From positions 1-13,774 of the forward strand of contig DRJJ01000272.1 in assembly GCA_011052255.1 (NCBI GenBank): a stretch of DNA of 13,774 nt. The letters are read 5' to 3'. Each line of letters begins with the position of its first letter. The stretch's first letter is position 1. Below, piece after piece: positions 1 through 7,149 of this stretch. The position numbers were made by a program, and so were the translations under genes. The notes under the pieces are model-generated. The model did no database searches. It had not been told where the DNA came from and worked only from the letters and a program-made list of their open reading frames with translations. Source of the stretch: Gammaproteobacteria bacterium (lineage in GTDB: Bacteria > Pseudomonadota > Gammaproteobacteria > DRJJ01).

Positions 1-137
1 TAGCGGTTTTCGCTTTCCACCCAGAAACGGTGGCTGTGCAGATTAGGCATAAAACGACGACGCGTCTTGTTGTGCGCGTGCGATACATTATTGCCGCTCA
101 TCGGGCGTTTGCCCGTCACCTGGCATACTCGTGACAT
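1..137 (-). CDS. rpmB: 50S ribosomal protein L28 (5' part only)
   Basis: The reverse strand from an ATG at 137 encodes 45 residues before the window ends. They begin MSRVCQVTGKRPMSGNNVSH and continue through an RRRFMPNLHSHRFW stretch. This is the conserved N-terminal half of L28, a small protein of the large ribosomal subunit that is usually about 78 residues long, so roughly the last 33 residues lie outside the window. A GGAG Shine-Dalgarno sequence sits about 6 bases before the ATG, which supports this start. The gene has its own promoter at 221-249 and a leader of roughly 75 nt. In enterics rpmB also lies next to radC and is normally followed by rpmG, which would be off the left edge here. 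The identification rests on direct sequence recognition and gene order. Confidence 0.96.
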   Translation of the reverse strand, partial: MSRVCQVTGKRPMSGNNVSHAHNKTRRRFMPNLHSHRFWVESENR

Positions 138-171
138 CGTAACTCTCCAATTGTTTATTGCCTGCCAGATA

Positions 172-207
172 TTCCGTTCTTTATCCGGAAATTACCTGTC
201 TGACAGG
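172..207 (-). promoter_or_regulatory. Foldable leader of rpmB
   Basis: Between the predicted rpmB transcription start (about 214) and the start codon, the transcript contains two self-complementary segments. One is the near-perfect palindrome CCTGTC-N-GACAGG at 195-207. The other is a 5-bp stem, TTCCG at 172-176 with CGGAA at 186-190, closing a 9-nt loop. Ribosomal protein operons often use structured leaders for autoregulation, but I know of no specific L28 leader that this matches. The structure is seen; a regulatory role is only inferred. Confidence 0.25.
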
Positions 208-220
208 GGCAAGAGCGCGA

Positions 221-249
221 ATTATACAGATGCAGGGGGGGTGAGACAA
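221..249 (-). promoter_or_regulatory. Sigma70-type promoter for rpmB
   Basis: On the reverse strand a TTGTCT -35 box (244-249) is followed after exactly 17 bp by a perfect TATAAT -10 box (221-226). Transcription would start near 214 and leave a leader of about 75 nt before the rpmB ATG at 137. The promoter lies downstream of radC, so rpmB can be transcribed independently of radC. Confidence 0.75.
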
Positions 250-297
250 GCGTCGAATTAGGCATCACTTAACTTAAATAGCAAAAGCAGCACACAC

Positions 298-373
298 TGT
301 CATTGCGAGGCACGAAGCAGTCTCCTGAAGATGGCATCCATGGCGGGGGGTTGCTTCCTGTCTCGCAATGACA
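298..373. repeat. CATTGCGAG-type palindromic repeat (REP/MITE-like)
   Basis: This 76-bp element has perfect 12-bp terminal inverted arms: TGTCATTGCGAG at 298-309 and its complement at 362-373. With a few mismatches the complementarity extends to about 28 nt per side through a GAAGCA core. Elements beginning with TCATTGCGAG and containing GAAGCA segments are a widespread intergenic palindrome type in bacterial genomes. The element lies just past the 3' end of radC and upstream of the rpmB promoter, so its hairpin could stabilise the radC message or end its transcription. It contains no coding sequence, so any mobility would depend on a transposase elsewhere. Confidence 0.7.
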
Positions 374-395
374 ATTATTAATATAATACAATTAC

Positions 396-1070
396 TTATA
401 TCAATCCTCGCTCAGCAAAGGATACACTTTCCCCATCCCCTATGACCAGATGATCAAGTACCCTGACATCCACCAGTGACAGCGCATCCTGCAGTTTTCG
501 GGTCAGATGCCGGTCAGCCTCGCTGGGTTCGGCGACACCGGAAGGGTGGTTGTGGGCCAGAATCACCGCTGCGGCATTGTGTGTCAGCGCGCTTTTCACC
601 ACTTCTCGAGGATGCACGCTGGCACTGCTGATGCTGCCCTGGAACAGCTCTTCGCAGGCAATAACCCGGTGCCGGTTGTCGAGAAACAGGCATGCAAACA
701 CCTCACGCTGGTACTCGCGCATCTGGCAGGTCAGGTAATCACGGGTTTGCTGCGGGTTTTCCAGCGCGCTGCCGCGGCTCAGGTTCTCCTGTAAATACCG
801 ACGCGACATCTCCAGTACCGCCTGTAACTGGACAAAAGTGGCGATTCCCAGTCCGTGGTGGCGGCAGAACTGCTTACGATCAGCCCGCAGGAGCGAGCGT
901 AGTCCGTCAAATTCATTGAGCAACTCGCGTGCCAGATCAACGGCCGATTTGCCACGTACACCGGTGCGCAGGAATATAGCCAGTAATTCGGCGTCAGACA
1001 GTGCCTGTGGGCCCTGCGACAGCAATCTTTCGCGCGGACGTTCGCCCGGCGGCCAGTCAGTAATAGCCAT
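396..1070 (-). CDS. radC: RadC family JAMM/MPN-domain protein
   Basis: This 224-residue protein has normal length for chromosomal RadC. The N-terminus (MAITDWPPGERPRERLL) and a helix-hairpin-helix-like region at about residues 55-88 are typical. The C-terminal JAB/MPN domain carries the metal-binding motif HNHPSG at 173-178, with the downstream Asp at 186, and SVHPREV at 151-157. The biochemical role of RadC is unsettled: the old DNA-repair label was largely withdrawn in E. coli, and relatives are linked to recombination or competence, so 'RadC family' is the safe name. A strong GGAGGTG ribosome binding site 4 bases before the ATG fixes the start. The gene is transcribed away from coaBC from the promoter at 1099-1127, and its 3' end faces the palindromic repeat at 298-373. 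Confidence 0.95.
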   Translation of the reverse strand: MAITDWPPGERPRERLLSQGPQALSDAELLAIFLRTGVRGKSAVDLARELLNEFDGLRSLLRADRKQFCRHHGLGIATFVQLQAVLEMSRRYLQENLSRGSALENPQQTRDYLTCQMREYQREVFACLFLDNRHRVIACEELFQGSISSASVHPREVVKSALTHNAAAVILAHNHPSGVAEPSEADRHLTRKLQDALSLVDVRVLDHLVIGDGESVSFAERGLI

Positions 1071-1098
1071 AACACCTCCATGTGCGGTAAAGGCGCTA

Positions 1099-1127
1099 AT
1101 AATAGGGCCTGATGCGCGTGCTGTAAA
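1099..1127 (-). promoter_or_regulatory. Sigma70-type promoter for radC
   Basis: On the reverse strand TTTACA (1122-1127) and TATTAT (1099-1104) are separated by exactly 17 bp. Transcription would start near 1092, about 20 nt before the radC ATG and just ahead of its GGAGGTG ribosome binding site. Each hexamer has a single mismatch to consensus. Confidence 0.65.
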
Positions 1128-1156
1128 TGGCCAGTGCTGCTGCTGTCTGATAAACT
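1128..1156 (+). promoter_or_regulatory. Possible promoter for coaBC
   Basis: TGGCCA (1128-1133) and TAAACT (1151-1156) are separated by 17 bp. Each hexamer has 4 of 6 consensus bases, so this is weak. If real, transcription would start at about the coaBC ATG (1164), giving a leaderless or nearly leaderless message. That would fit the lack of any Shine-Dalgarno sequence before the start codon. It overlaps the divergent radC promoter region. Confidence 0.25.
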
Positions 1157-1163
1157 CTTACAG

Positions 1164-2396
1164 ATGAAAAACTTGCAAAACAAGCGCGTACTGCTCGGGG
1201 TGACCGGTAGCATCGCGGCTTATAAATCGGCTGAATTGATCCGGCGTCTGCGTGAGCAGGGTGCCGAGGTACGGGTGGTAATGACCCAGGCAGCGATGGA
1301 GTTTATTACACCATTGACGTTGCAGACCCTGTCTGGCTCGCCGGTACGGTCCGACTTACTTGATAGCCAGGATGAATCCACAATGGGACACATCGAGCTG
1401 GCACGCTGGGCCGATGTGGTACTTGTGGCGCCGGCCAGCGCCGATACACTGGCGCGTCTGGCGCAAGGCCGGAGTAACGATTTACTCAGTGCCCTGTGCC
1501 TGGTTGCAGATGTGCCTTTGTTGCTGGCGCCGGCGATGAACCGTTCGATGTGGGCGCATGCTGCGACTCAGGCTAATGTCAGCTTGCTGCAGCAACGTGG
1601 TGCGCAGTTACTGGGCCCGGTTTCAGGAGAACAAGCCTGTGGTGAGCTGGGAGAGGGTCGTTTCATGGAGCCGACTGATCTGCTAACGTACCTGTCACAC
1701 CAGTTTGCCTCCGGCAGTCTGGGTGGGCAGCGTGTTATTGTTACGGCCGGACCAACGCGTGAGGCGATCGATCCGGTGCGCTATGTTTGTAATCGCAGCT
1801 CTGGCAAAATGGGTTTTGCGGTAGCGCGCGCTGCGGCCGAGGCAGGCGCCAGGGTGGTGCTGGTTAGTGGTCCGGTAACCCTGGATCAACCGGATCGGGT
1901 GGAATGTATACGCGTTGAGAGCGCAGAACAAATGAAAAATGCGGTACTGGAGCGGGTCAGCGAATGTGATATTTTCATCTCGGCAGCCGCCGTAGCGGAT
2001 TATCGACCGGTGCAGAAGGCTGTGGACAAGATAAAAAAAACTGCAGAGCAGATGACTATCCAGCTGGAACGTACAGTGGATATACTGGCCTCTGTGAGTC
2101 AGATGGCGAATAGCCCTTTTACGGTGGGTTTTGTGGCCGAAACCCGTTCCTTGCATGACTATGCTCGCGGCAAACTGGTCAGCAAGCAACTGGATATGGT
2201 TGCAGCCAATGATGTAAGTGCCGGGCAAGGTTTTGAGCAGGATGATAATGCGCTGGAGGTTATCTGGGCCGATGGTCAGCTGAGCCTGCCATTGTGCAAC
2301 AAAGACAAGCTGGCGCGCAGGCTGGTAGAAATAATAGCGGAGCAATATAATGCAAAAGGTGCAGTTGAAGATTCTGGATCCACGCTTAGGCACTGA
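1164..2396 (+). CDS. coaBC: Bifunctional phosphopantothenoylcysteine decarboxylase / phosphopantothenate-cysteine ligase
   Basis: CoaBC (Dfp) makes 4'-phosphopantetheine for coenzyme A. The CoaB half joins cysteine to 4'-phosphopantothenate using CTP, and the FMN-dependent CoaC half decarboxylates the product. With the start at 1164 the protein has 410 residues, close to E. coli's 406. The CoaC half (about 1-185) shows the flavin motif GVTGSIAAYKS, catalytic His76 in GHIELARWADVV, PASADT at about 90-95, PAMN at 123-126, and reactive Cys159 in GEQACGELGEGRF. The CoaB half starts with VIVTAGPTREAIDPVRY and keeps Asn210, SAAAVADYRP and KIKK. A GTG at 1134 is in frame but would add 10 residues outside the family; the ATG before KNLQNKRVLLGVTG matches relatives. 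No clear ribosome binding site precedes it. The 3' end overlaps dut by 47 bases, suggesting coupled translation. Confidence 0.96.
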   Translation: MKNLQNKRVLLGVTGSIAAYKSAELIRRLREQGAEVRVVMTQAAMEFITPLTLQTLSGSPVRSDLLDSQDESTMGHIELARWADVVLVAPASADTLARLAQGRSNDLLSALCLVADVPLLLAPAMNRSMWAHAATQANVSLLQQRGAQLLGPVSGEQACGELGEGRFMEPTDLLTYLSHQFASGSLGGQRVIVTAGPTREAIDPVRYVCNRSSGKMGFAVARAAAEAGARVVLVSGPVTLDQPDRVECIRVESAEQMKNAVLERVSECDIFISAAAVADYRPVQKAVDKIKKTAEQMTIQLERTVDILASVSQMANSPFTVGFVAETRSLHDYARGKLVSKQLDMVAANDVSAGQGFEQDDNALEVIWADGQLSLPLCNKDKLARRLVEIIAEQYNAKGAVEDSGSTLRH

Positions 2397-2805
2397 TTTC
2401 CCGTTGCCAGACTATGCTACGGAAGGTTCGGCCGCTATGGATCTGCGCGCCTTGCTGAAGGCGCCGCTGACACTGGAGCCCGGACAAACTGAACTCCTGC
2501 CGACGGGTATGGCCATTCATGTTGCGGACCCGGGCCTGGCAGCCGTTATTTTGCCGCGTTCCGGTCTGGGTCATAAGCATGGTATTGTGCTGGGCAATCT
2601 GGTTGGCCTGATTGACTCAGACTATCAGGGGCAATTGTTTGTATCCTGCTGGAATCGTGGCCAGACGCGTTTTACTATAGAAGTGGGCGAACGTATTGCC
2701 CAGCTACTGTTTGTGCCGGTGGTGCGTGCCAGTTTTGAGGTGGTGGCTGATTTTGAAGACAGTGCACGCGGGGCAGGCGGATTTGGTCATACAGGTCGTC
2801 ATTAG
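2350..2805 (+). CDS. dut: Deoxyuridine 5'-triphosphate nucleotidohydrolase (dUTPase)
   Basis: dUTPase hydrolyses dUTP to dUMP and diphosphate. This keeps uracil out of DNA and supplies the precursor for dTMP. The protein has 151 residues, the same length as the E. coli trimeric enzyme, and all five family motifs are in order: AMDLRA (29-34), PRSGLG (69-74), GLIDSDYQG (86-94, with catalytic Asp89), RIAQLLF (115-121) and the C-terminal glycine-rich RGAGGFGHTG arm (140-149). The gene starts inside the last 47 bases of coaBC, and GCGGAG at 2337-2342 is the likely ribosome binding site. The coaBC-dut linkage is conserved in gammaproteobacteria. Confidence 0.97.
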   Translation: MQKVQLKILDPRLGTDFPLPDYATEGSAAMDLRALLKAPLTLEPGQTELLPTGMAIHVADPGLAAVILPRSGLGHKHGIVLGNLVGLIDSDYQGQLFVSCWNRGQTRFTIEVGERIAQLLFVPVVRASFEVVADFEDSARGAGGFGHTGRH

Positions 2806-2848
2806 AAACAAATTTACACACGGGCAAACAGATTATTACAGGATGTAA

Positions 2849-5395
2849 ATGAAACCAGGTAAAAAGAAATCGGGTACTAAATCCATACTGCACAGCAAGA
2901 AGACAGGCAGTGTCAGTATCAAACGCCTGCTGATATATCTGATAAGCACGGTTGTTGTTTTGTTTAGTCTGGTTGCTGTGCTTGTGTTTTCACAAATAGC
3001 TGTTGATGCAAGCAGGATACAGCATGTTCAGCTTGAAAGTGTTGCATCCAGTTACGCAGGACAGATAGGAGAGCTGGCACGCAGCTACAGGCAGAGCCTG
3101 GCACTGCAGGCCAAGGATCCCGAAATTCAGCGTATGTTGCATTCAGGTGATGACATTGCGATCAAGCAACGCGAGCAGATGCTGAGCTATGTTTTTCCTG
3201 AAGCGATTCGTATCAAGTTTTTCCGTAGCACAGATGAACTGTCACCTGATAAAAGCTTGAATCCTCCAATTTCCTATGCCTGTATTGACTTGTTGCGAAA
3301 GGCGGCAGATTCAGGAAAAGCCCTGCTTATCGAAGTGCATAGCTTCGGCCGGCCAGAACAACATATAGATGTGGTGCAGCCGGTGCTGGGGCTTGATGGC
3401 AGGCCTGTAGGTAGCCTGATGCTGACCCTGTCATTTAATAGTTTCAAGCAAATTCTGGGGCGCTTGTCGATGGCCAATGCCTATGTCGAATTGCAGCAGG
3501 AAAATGATCGGGGGCAGATATCGACCTTTACCCATCGTGGTGCAGCAGATTTAAAGAACTCCGGTGATCCATATCTGGCAAAAATCCCGGGTACACGCTG
3601 GCGTATTGCTTACTGGTCCCCTGAGACGGGTGGTGTGTCAGGCGGACTGGGCGCGCTGGTATACTGGCTGGGATTTATCGGTGCAATATTGCTTGTGTGT
3701 CTGGTTGCAGTACTTTTGTATGCTCGCCTGATGAAAGCGATGAATCGTGATCATGTCACAATTATCAAGATTATCAAGGATATCAGGGATAATTCGGTGG
3801 CAACACGATATCCGGTGTCACTGGTTGAGTTTGCGGGATTGATTGGACAAGTGCAATTAATGGCGCGCGACCTGACGGGTCGTAAGTCGACTGCCCCACA
3901 GGCAGGCAAGGCGGCAAAGAAAACACAAGCCAGGTCAGCTGCCAGTGATATCCAGGGGCTGTCGGGTGATCTGACTACTGATGCGCTGGAAGTAGAGGAA
4001 CTGGCTGACGCAGCCAGTGCCAGCAGGCTACCTGAGGAAATTTTTCGGGCCTACGATATTCGAGGTATTGTCGGCAAGACGCTGACCCAGGAAATAGTAC
4101 TGGATATTGGGCGTGCAATAGGCAGTGAAGTGAAACATCAAGGACTGAACAAGATTGTGGTCGCACGTGACGGACGCATGTCCGGGCCGGAATTGATGAA
4201 TGCGCTCGTGCATGGGCTGCAGTCCACTGGCTTGCAGGTTCTGGAACTGGGTCAGGCCCCCACGCCGGTTTTGTATTTTGCTACTCATTACCTTGGCAAC
4301 GGATCAGGTGTCATGCTGACCGGTAGCCACAATCCTCCCGACTACAACGGCCTGAAGATCATGATCGGGGGTCTGACCTTGCACGGTGACACCATCAAAG
4401 CCTTGCGTGAACGTATTCTGTCGGGTCGGTTGGTACAGGGAGACGGGGAAACTCAAACCCTGGACGTGGTGCCCAGCTATATCGAACGTATCTCAAGTGA
4501 CGTACGCCTTGAGCGACCTATGAAAATAGTGATAGATTGTGGCAATGGTGTAGCCGGTATGATGGCGCCACAGTTATTTCGCAGCCTCAATTGTGAAGTG
4601 ATCGAATTGTTCTGCGAAGTCGACGGAAACTTTCCAAACCATCATCCTGATCCGAGCAAACCAGAAAATCTGGTCGCACTGATACGCACAGTAAACGAGC
4701 ATAAGGCTGATCTTGGTATTGCATTTGACGGTGATGGTGATCGTCTTGGTGTGGTTGATTCTGATGGAAAAATAATCTGGCCTGACAGGTTTTTAATGCT
4801 TATGGCGCGTGACGTACTGATGCGTCAGCCCGGCAGCAAAATTATTTATGATGTGAAATGTACCCGTCATCTGGCCAGCTATATCTCTGAACATGGCGGT
4901 GATCCGCTGATGTGGAAAACAGGGCACTCCTTTATCAAGGCCAAGATGCTGGAAACAGATGCGCAGCTGGCTGGTGAAATGAGTGGTCATGTCTTCTTCA
5001 AGGAACGCTGGTTCGGCTTTGATGACGCATTGTATGCAGCCGCTCGCCTGTTGGAAATATTGTCAGCCGAAGAGCAAAGCAGCACCCAGGTATTTGCCGG
5101 ACTGCCGGAGGATGTCTCAACACCGGAGTTGTCTATCGAGTTATCTGAAGGCGAACAGTTTCGTATGATGCAGAAACTGATTGATACGGCTAAATTTGGC
5201 GGCGCTAAACTGATCACTATCGATGGCTTACGGGTTGAGTTTGAAGATGGCTGGGGCCTGGTGCGCGCATCCAATACTACGCCGACTCTGGTGTTACGCT
5301 TTGAGGCTGAATCTGCGGAGTCGCTGAGTCGTATCCAGCAGCTATTCAGGGATCATCTGTTGTCGGTGAAGGCCGATATGACAATACCCTTCTGA
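2849..5395 (+). CDS. algC: Phosphomannomutase/phosphoglucomutase with membrane-anchored N-terminal extension
   Basis: The C-terminal part (about residues 392-848) is an alpha-D-phosphohexomutase that interconverts mannose-6-P/mannose-1-P and glucose-6-P/glucose-1-P for LPS, exopolysaccharide or alginate precursors. Its four active-site loops are intact: TGSHNPP with phosphoserine Ser493, the metal loop DGDGDR (627-632), the sugar loop GEMSGH with Glu710 and His714, and the phosphate loop starting at Arg806. These sit a constant 385 residues after their counterparts in the 463-residue P. aeruginosa AlgC. The N-terminus adds a basic cytoplasmic tail, TM1 (about 27-49), a likely periplasmic domain (about 50-265) resembling a sensor domain, TM2 (about 268-292), a short HAMP-like helix, and a linker rich in Lys, Ala and Ser. 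The frame is uninterrupted. AGGA at 2840-2843 precedes the ATG. It lies 43 bp after dut and 28 bp before argB. Confidence 0.93.
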   Translation: MKPGKKKSGTKSILHSKKTGSVSIKRLLIYLISTVVVLFSLVAVLVFSQIAVDASRIQHVQLESVASSYAGQIGELARSYRQSLALQAKDPEIQRMLHSGDDIAIKQREQMLSYVFPEAIRIKFFRSTDELSPDKSLNPPISYACIDLLRKAADSGKALLIEVHSFGRPEQHIDVVQPVLGLDGRPVGSLMLTLSFNSFKQILGRLSMANAYVELQQENDRGQISTFTHRGAADLKNSGDPYLAKIPGTRWRIAYWSPETGGVSGGLGALVYWLGFIGAILLVCLVAVLLYARLMKAMNRDHVTIIKIIKDIRDNSVATRYPVSLVEFAGLIGQVQLMARDLTGRKSTAPQAGKAAKKTQARSAASDIQGLSGDLTTDALEVEELADAASASRLPEEIFRAYDIRGIVGKTLTQEIVLDIGRAIGSEVKHQGLNKIVVARDGRMSGPELMNALVHGLQSTGLQVLELGQAPTPVLYFATHYLGNGSGVMLTGSHNPPDYNGLKIMIGGLTLHGDTIKALRERILSGRLVQGDGETQTLDVVPSYIERISSDVRLERPMKIVIDCGNGVAGMMAPQLFRSLNCEVIELFCEVDGNFPNHHPDPSKPENLVALIRTVNEHKADLGIAFDGDGDRLGVVDSDGKIIWPDRFLMLMARDVLMRQPGSKIIYDVKCTRHLASYISEHGGDPLMWKTGHSFIKAKMLETDAQLAGEMSGHVFFKERWFGFDDALYAAARLLEILSAEEQSSTQVFAGLPEDVSTPELSIELSEGEQFRMMQKLIDTAKFGGAKLITIDGLRVEFEDGWGLVRASNTTPTLVLRFEAESAESLSRIQQLFRDHLLSVKADMTIPF

Positions 5396-5423
5396 TTAAT
5401 TACCAAGCGGTCAAAGAATAATA

Positions 5424-6311
5424 ATGAAAAAATCTTCTGCAAGTAATGTGGCACGCGTATTATCCGAGGCGCTACCCTATATACGGCGTTTTTCTGGCAA
5501 GATTATTGTCATCAAATACGGCGGAAACGCCATGGTCGACAAGCAACTGAAAAGTGATTTTGCACGCGACATCGTATTAATGAAGCAGGTAGGCATGTTG
5601 CCTGTTGTGGTACACGGAGGCGGTCCACAGATAGGAAAACTGCTTGATCGGATAGGCAAGGAATCCACTTTTGTAGATGGTATGCGTGTCACCGATAGCG
5701 AAACCATGGATATTGTCGAGATGGTGCTGGGTGGGCTGGTAAACAAGGAAATCGTCAGCCTGATTCACCGTCATGGGGGAAATGCGGTGGGGATAACCGG
5801 GAAGGATGGTGAATTAATACGCGCACGCAAGCACCATCATCAGCCCAATGATCCTGAAGTTAATGCACCTGAAATTATCGACCTGGGGCATGTCGGTGAG
5901 GTCGAGCGTATCGACCCCATGTTGGTCAATCGCCTGGTGGAAAATGATTTTATACCGGTGATAGCACCTATTGGTGTTGGCGAAGATGGGTGTTCGTATA
6001 ACATTAATGCAGACCTGGTGGCGGGGCGCATGGCCGAGGTGCTGGGAGCTGAAAAACTTATCCTGTTAACCAATACTCAGGGTCTACTGGACAAGCAAGG
6101 AGAGTTACTGACTGGTATCAATAGCACAGATGTAGACTTGCTGATAGCCGATGGCACCATTAGTGGTGGTATGTTGCCGAAAATACGCTGTGCGCTGGAT
6201 GCCGTACAAAATGGCGTGGGTGTGTCACATATCATTGATGGCCGAGTTGACCATGCCGTGTTGCTGGAGTTGTTTACTGACGAAGGCGTAGGCACGTTAA
6301 TCAGGGCCTAG
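5424..6311 (+). CDS. argB: Acetylglutamate kinase
   Basis: ArgB phosphorylates N-acetyl-L-glutamate with ATP, the second step of arginine synthesis. The 295-residue protein has the amino-acid kinase fold motifs: KYGG with Lys31, VVHGGGPQ (62-69), Arg88 in GMRVT, NINAD (193-197) and GGMLPK with Lys253. The N-terminal helix (about residues 8-22, NVARVLSEALPYIRRF), which E. coli ArgB lacks, is the hallmark of the hexameric, arginine-inhibited type. Feedback inhibition by arginine is therefore likely from family knowledge. The gene follows algC after 28 bp and is probably the last gene of the coaBC-dut-algC-argB operon. The ribosome binding site is weak. It converges with the DUF4124 gene, leaving only 26 bp, and I see no hairpin with a T-run between them. 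Confidence 0.97.
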   Translation: MKKSSASNVARVLSEALPYIRRFSGKIIVIKYGGNAMVDKQLKSDFARDIVLMKQVGMLPVVVHGGGPQIGKLLDRIGKESTFVDGMRVTDSETMDIVEMVLGGLVNKEIVSLIHRHGGNAVGITGKDGELIRARKHHHQPNDPEVNAPEIIDLGHVGEVERIDPMLVNRLVENDFIPVIAPIGVGEDGCSYNINADLVAGRMAEVLGAEKLILLTNTQGLLDKQGELLTGINSTDVDLLIADGTISGGMLPKIRCALDAVQNGVGVSHIIDGRVDHAVLLELFTDEGVGTLIRA

Positions 6312-6337
6312 GAGTTTTGTCGGGCTTCTGTAGCTTG

Positions 6338-6964
6338 CTAACGTAATTCGCGGTAGCGTTTCAAGTCATGGTCAAATTTCTGCAGTACCTGCTGACGCTC
6401 TTTTTTTCTATCGATGATATATTGCCGTGAATAGCGTATTTTTTCGTCAGTTGCATTAATTTTCTGTAACAGGTAGTTGGGAGCAAAGCGCCCATTGCGC
6501 TCAAAGTCTGCGGCCCTGTTTTGTAGTTTCTGCAGCTCACTGGTCTGGGATTCTATAGTAGACTGGGCAATTTGAATCAGGTTGTCAATGGTCTGCAAAT
6601 TACTGTCGCGTCGGTGAAACAGGTCTTCTTCTTCATGATAGGTCTTTCGTAACATCCGGTCATAGGCGGCCAGCGCTGCATCGCGCTTACGGCGTTCCTC
6701 GGCCAATATTGCCTGGCGCTTGGCTTCGGCAAATTCTTCCTGTGTTTTGGCACGCTCAAGCGTATCAATCTTGCGGCCCTGTCTGTTCAGGATGGCGCGT
6801 TCCTGTTTTGACTCGCTGGGAGGTACCTGGTCGCTGTAAAAAACCTTGCCATTTTCGTCAACCCATCGGTACATTATTTTTTCGGCATGACTGTCTACCA
6901 TGTTGCTACCCAGCAGCGCGGCCGTTAGTACGATGGAAAAAACAGTATTGACAGTGTATTTCAT
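6338..6964 (-). CDS. Secreted DUF4124 domain protein with coiled-coil C-terminus
   Basis: The protein has 208 residues. It begins with a signal peptide (a hydrophobic stretch at about 8-20, with likely cleavage after SHA at 25-27), so it is probably periplasmic. Residues 30-50 (YRWVDENGKVFYSDQVPP) match DUF4124, a short beta-rich domain common in proteobacterial exported proteins, whose function is unknown. The rest, about 55-208, is strongly charged and heptad-like (ERAKTQEEFAEAKRQ and similar), so it is probably a long alpha-helical coiled coil. There are no catalytic motifs and no cysteines. The gene is transcribed against argB and away from the TauE/SafE gene. No strong ribosome binding site is visible, and a possible promoter lies at 7033-7059. 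The domain call is firm; the role is unknown. Confidence 0.85.
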   Translation of the reverse strand: MKYTVNTVFSIVLTAALLGSNMVDSHAEKIMYRWVDENGKVFYSDQVPPSESKQERAILNRQGRKIDTLERAKTQEEFAEAKRQAILAEERRKRDAALAAYDRMLRKTYHEEEDLFHRRDSNLQTIDNLIQIAQSTIESQTSELQKLQNRAADFERNGRFAPNYLLQKINATDEKIRYSRQYIIDRKKERQQVLQKFDHDLKRYRELR

Positions 6965-7032
6965 TAAATTACAACCATAATCTGAAAGTGGAATTTATCC
7001 TCTGCGATTAGTGTTTCAAACGGCTTGCGCAT

Positions 7033-7059
7033 ATTATACCGACTGTATCGGTAGGGTAA
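7033..7059 (-). promoter_or_regulatory. Possible promoter for the DUF4124 gene, with adjacent inverted repeat
   Basis: On the reverse strand a perfect TATAAT box (7033-7038) would start transcription about 60 nt before the ATG at 6964. The best -35 candidate is TTACCC (7054-7059), 15 bp away, which is shorter than ideal. The spacer is almost filled by a 6-bp inverted repeat, TACCGA at 7037-7042 with TCGGTA at 7048-7053. That is a position where a repressor could bind, but no regulator is implied by the sequence. Confidence 0.35.
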
Positions 7060-7138
7060 CCCGGAATCTGAATATAACAGTTTTTCTGTGACATCTCTGC
7101 GTTACTATTAATTATGCGAGTACGAAAAAATCATTATT

Positions 7139-7144
7139 GGTGAG
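7139..7144 (+). promoter_or_regulatory. Ribosome binding site supporting a TTG start
   Basis: GGTGAG lies 5 bases before the TTG at 7150. No comparable site precedes the next in-frame ATG (7201), so this site decides the start of the permease gene. Confidence 0.6.
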
Positions 7145-7149
7145 CTGTA

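Noticed and set aside
779..1213. A 144-codon minus-strand frame spanning the radC/coaBC junction
   Set aside because: It overlaps both radC in another frame and the coaBC start. The protein is low-complexity with no motif, while both overlapped genes are certain.
1695..2393. A 232-codon open frame on the minus strand inside coaBC
   Set aside because: It lies wholly opposite coaBC, whose motifs are complete, and its translation shows no recognisable domain. It is a by-product of the codon use of coaBC.
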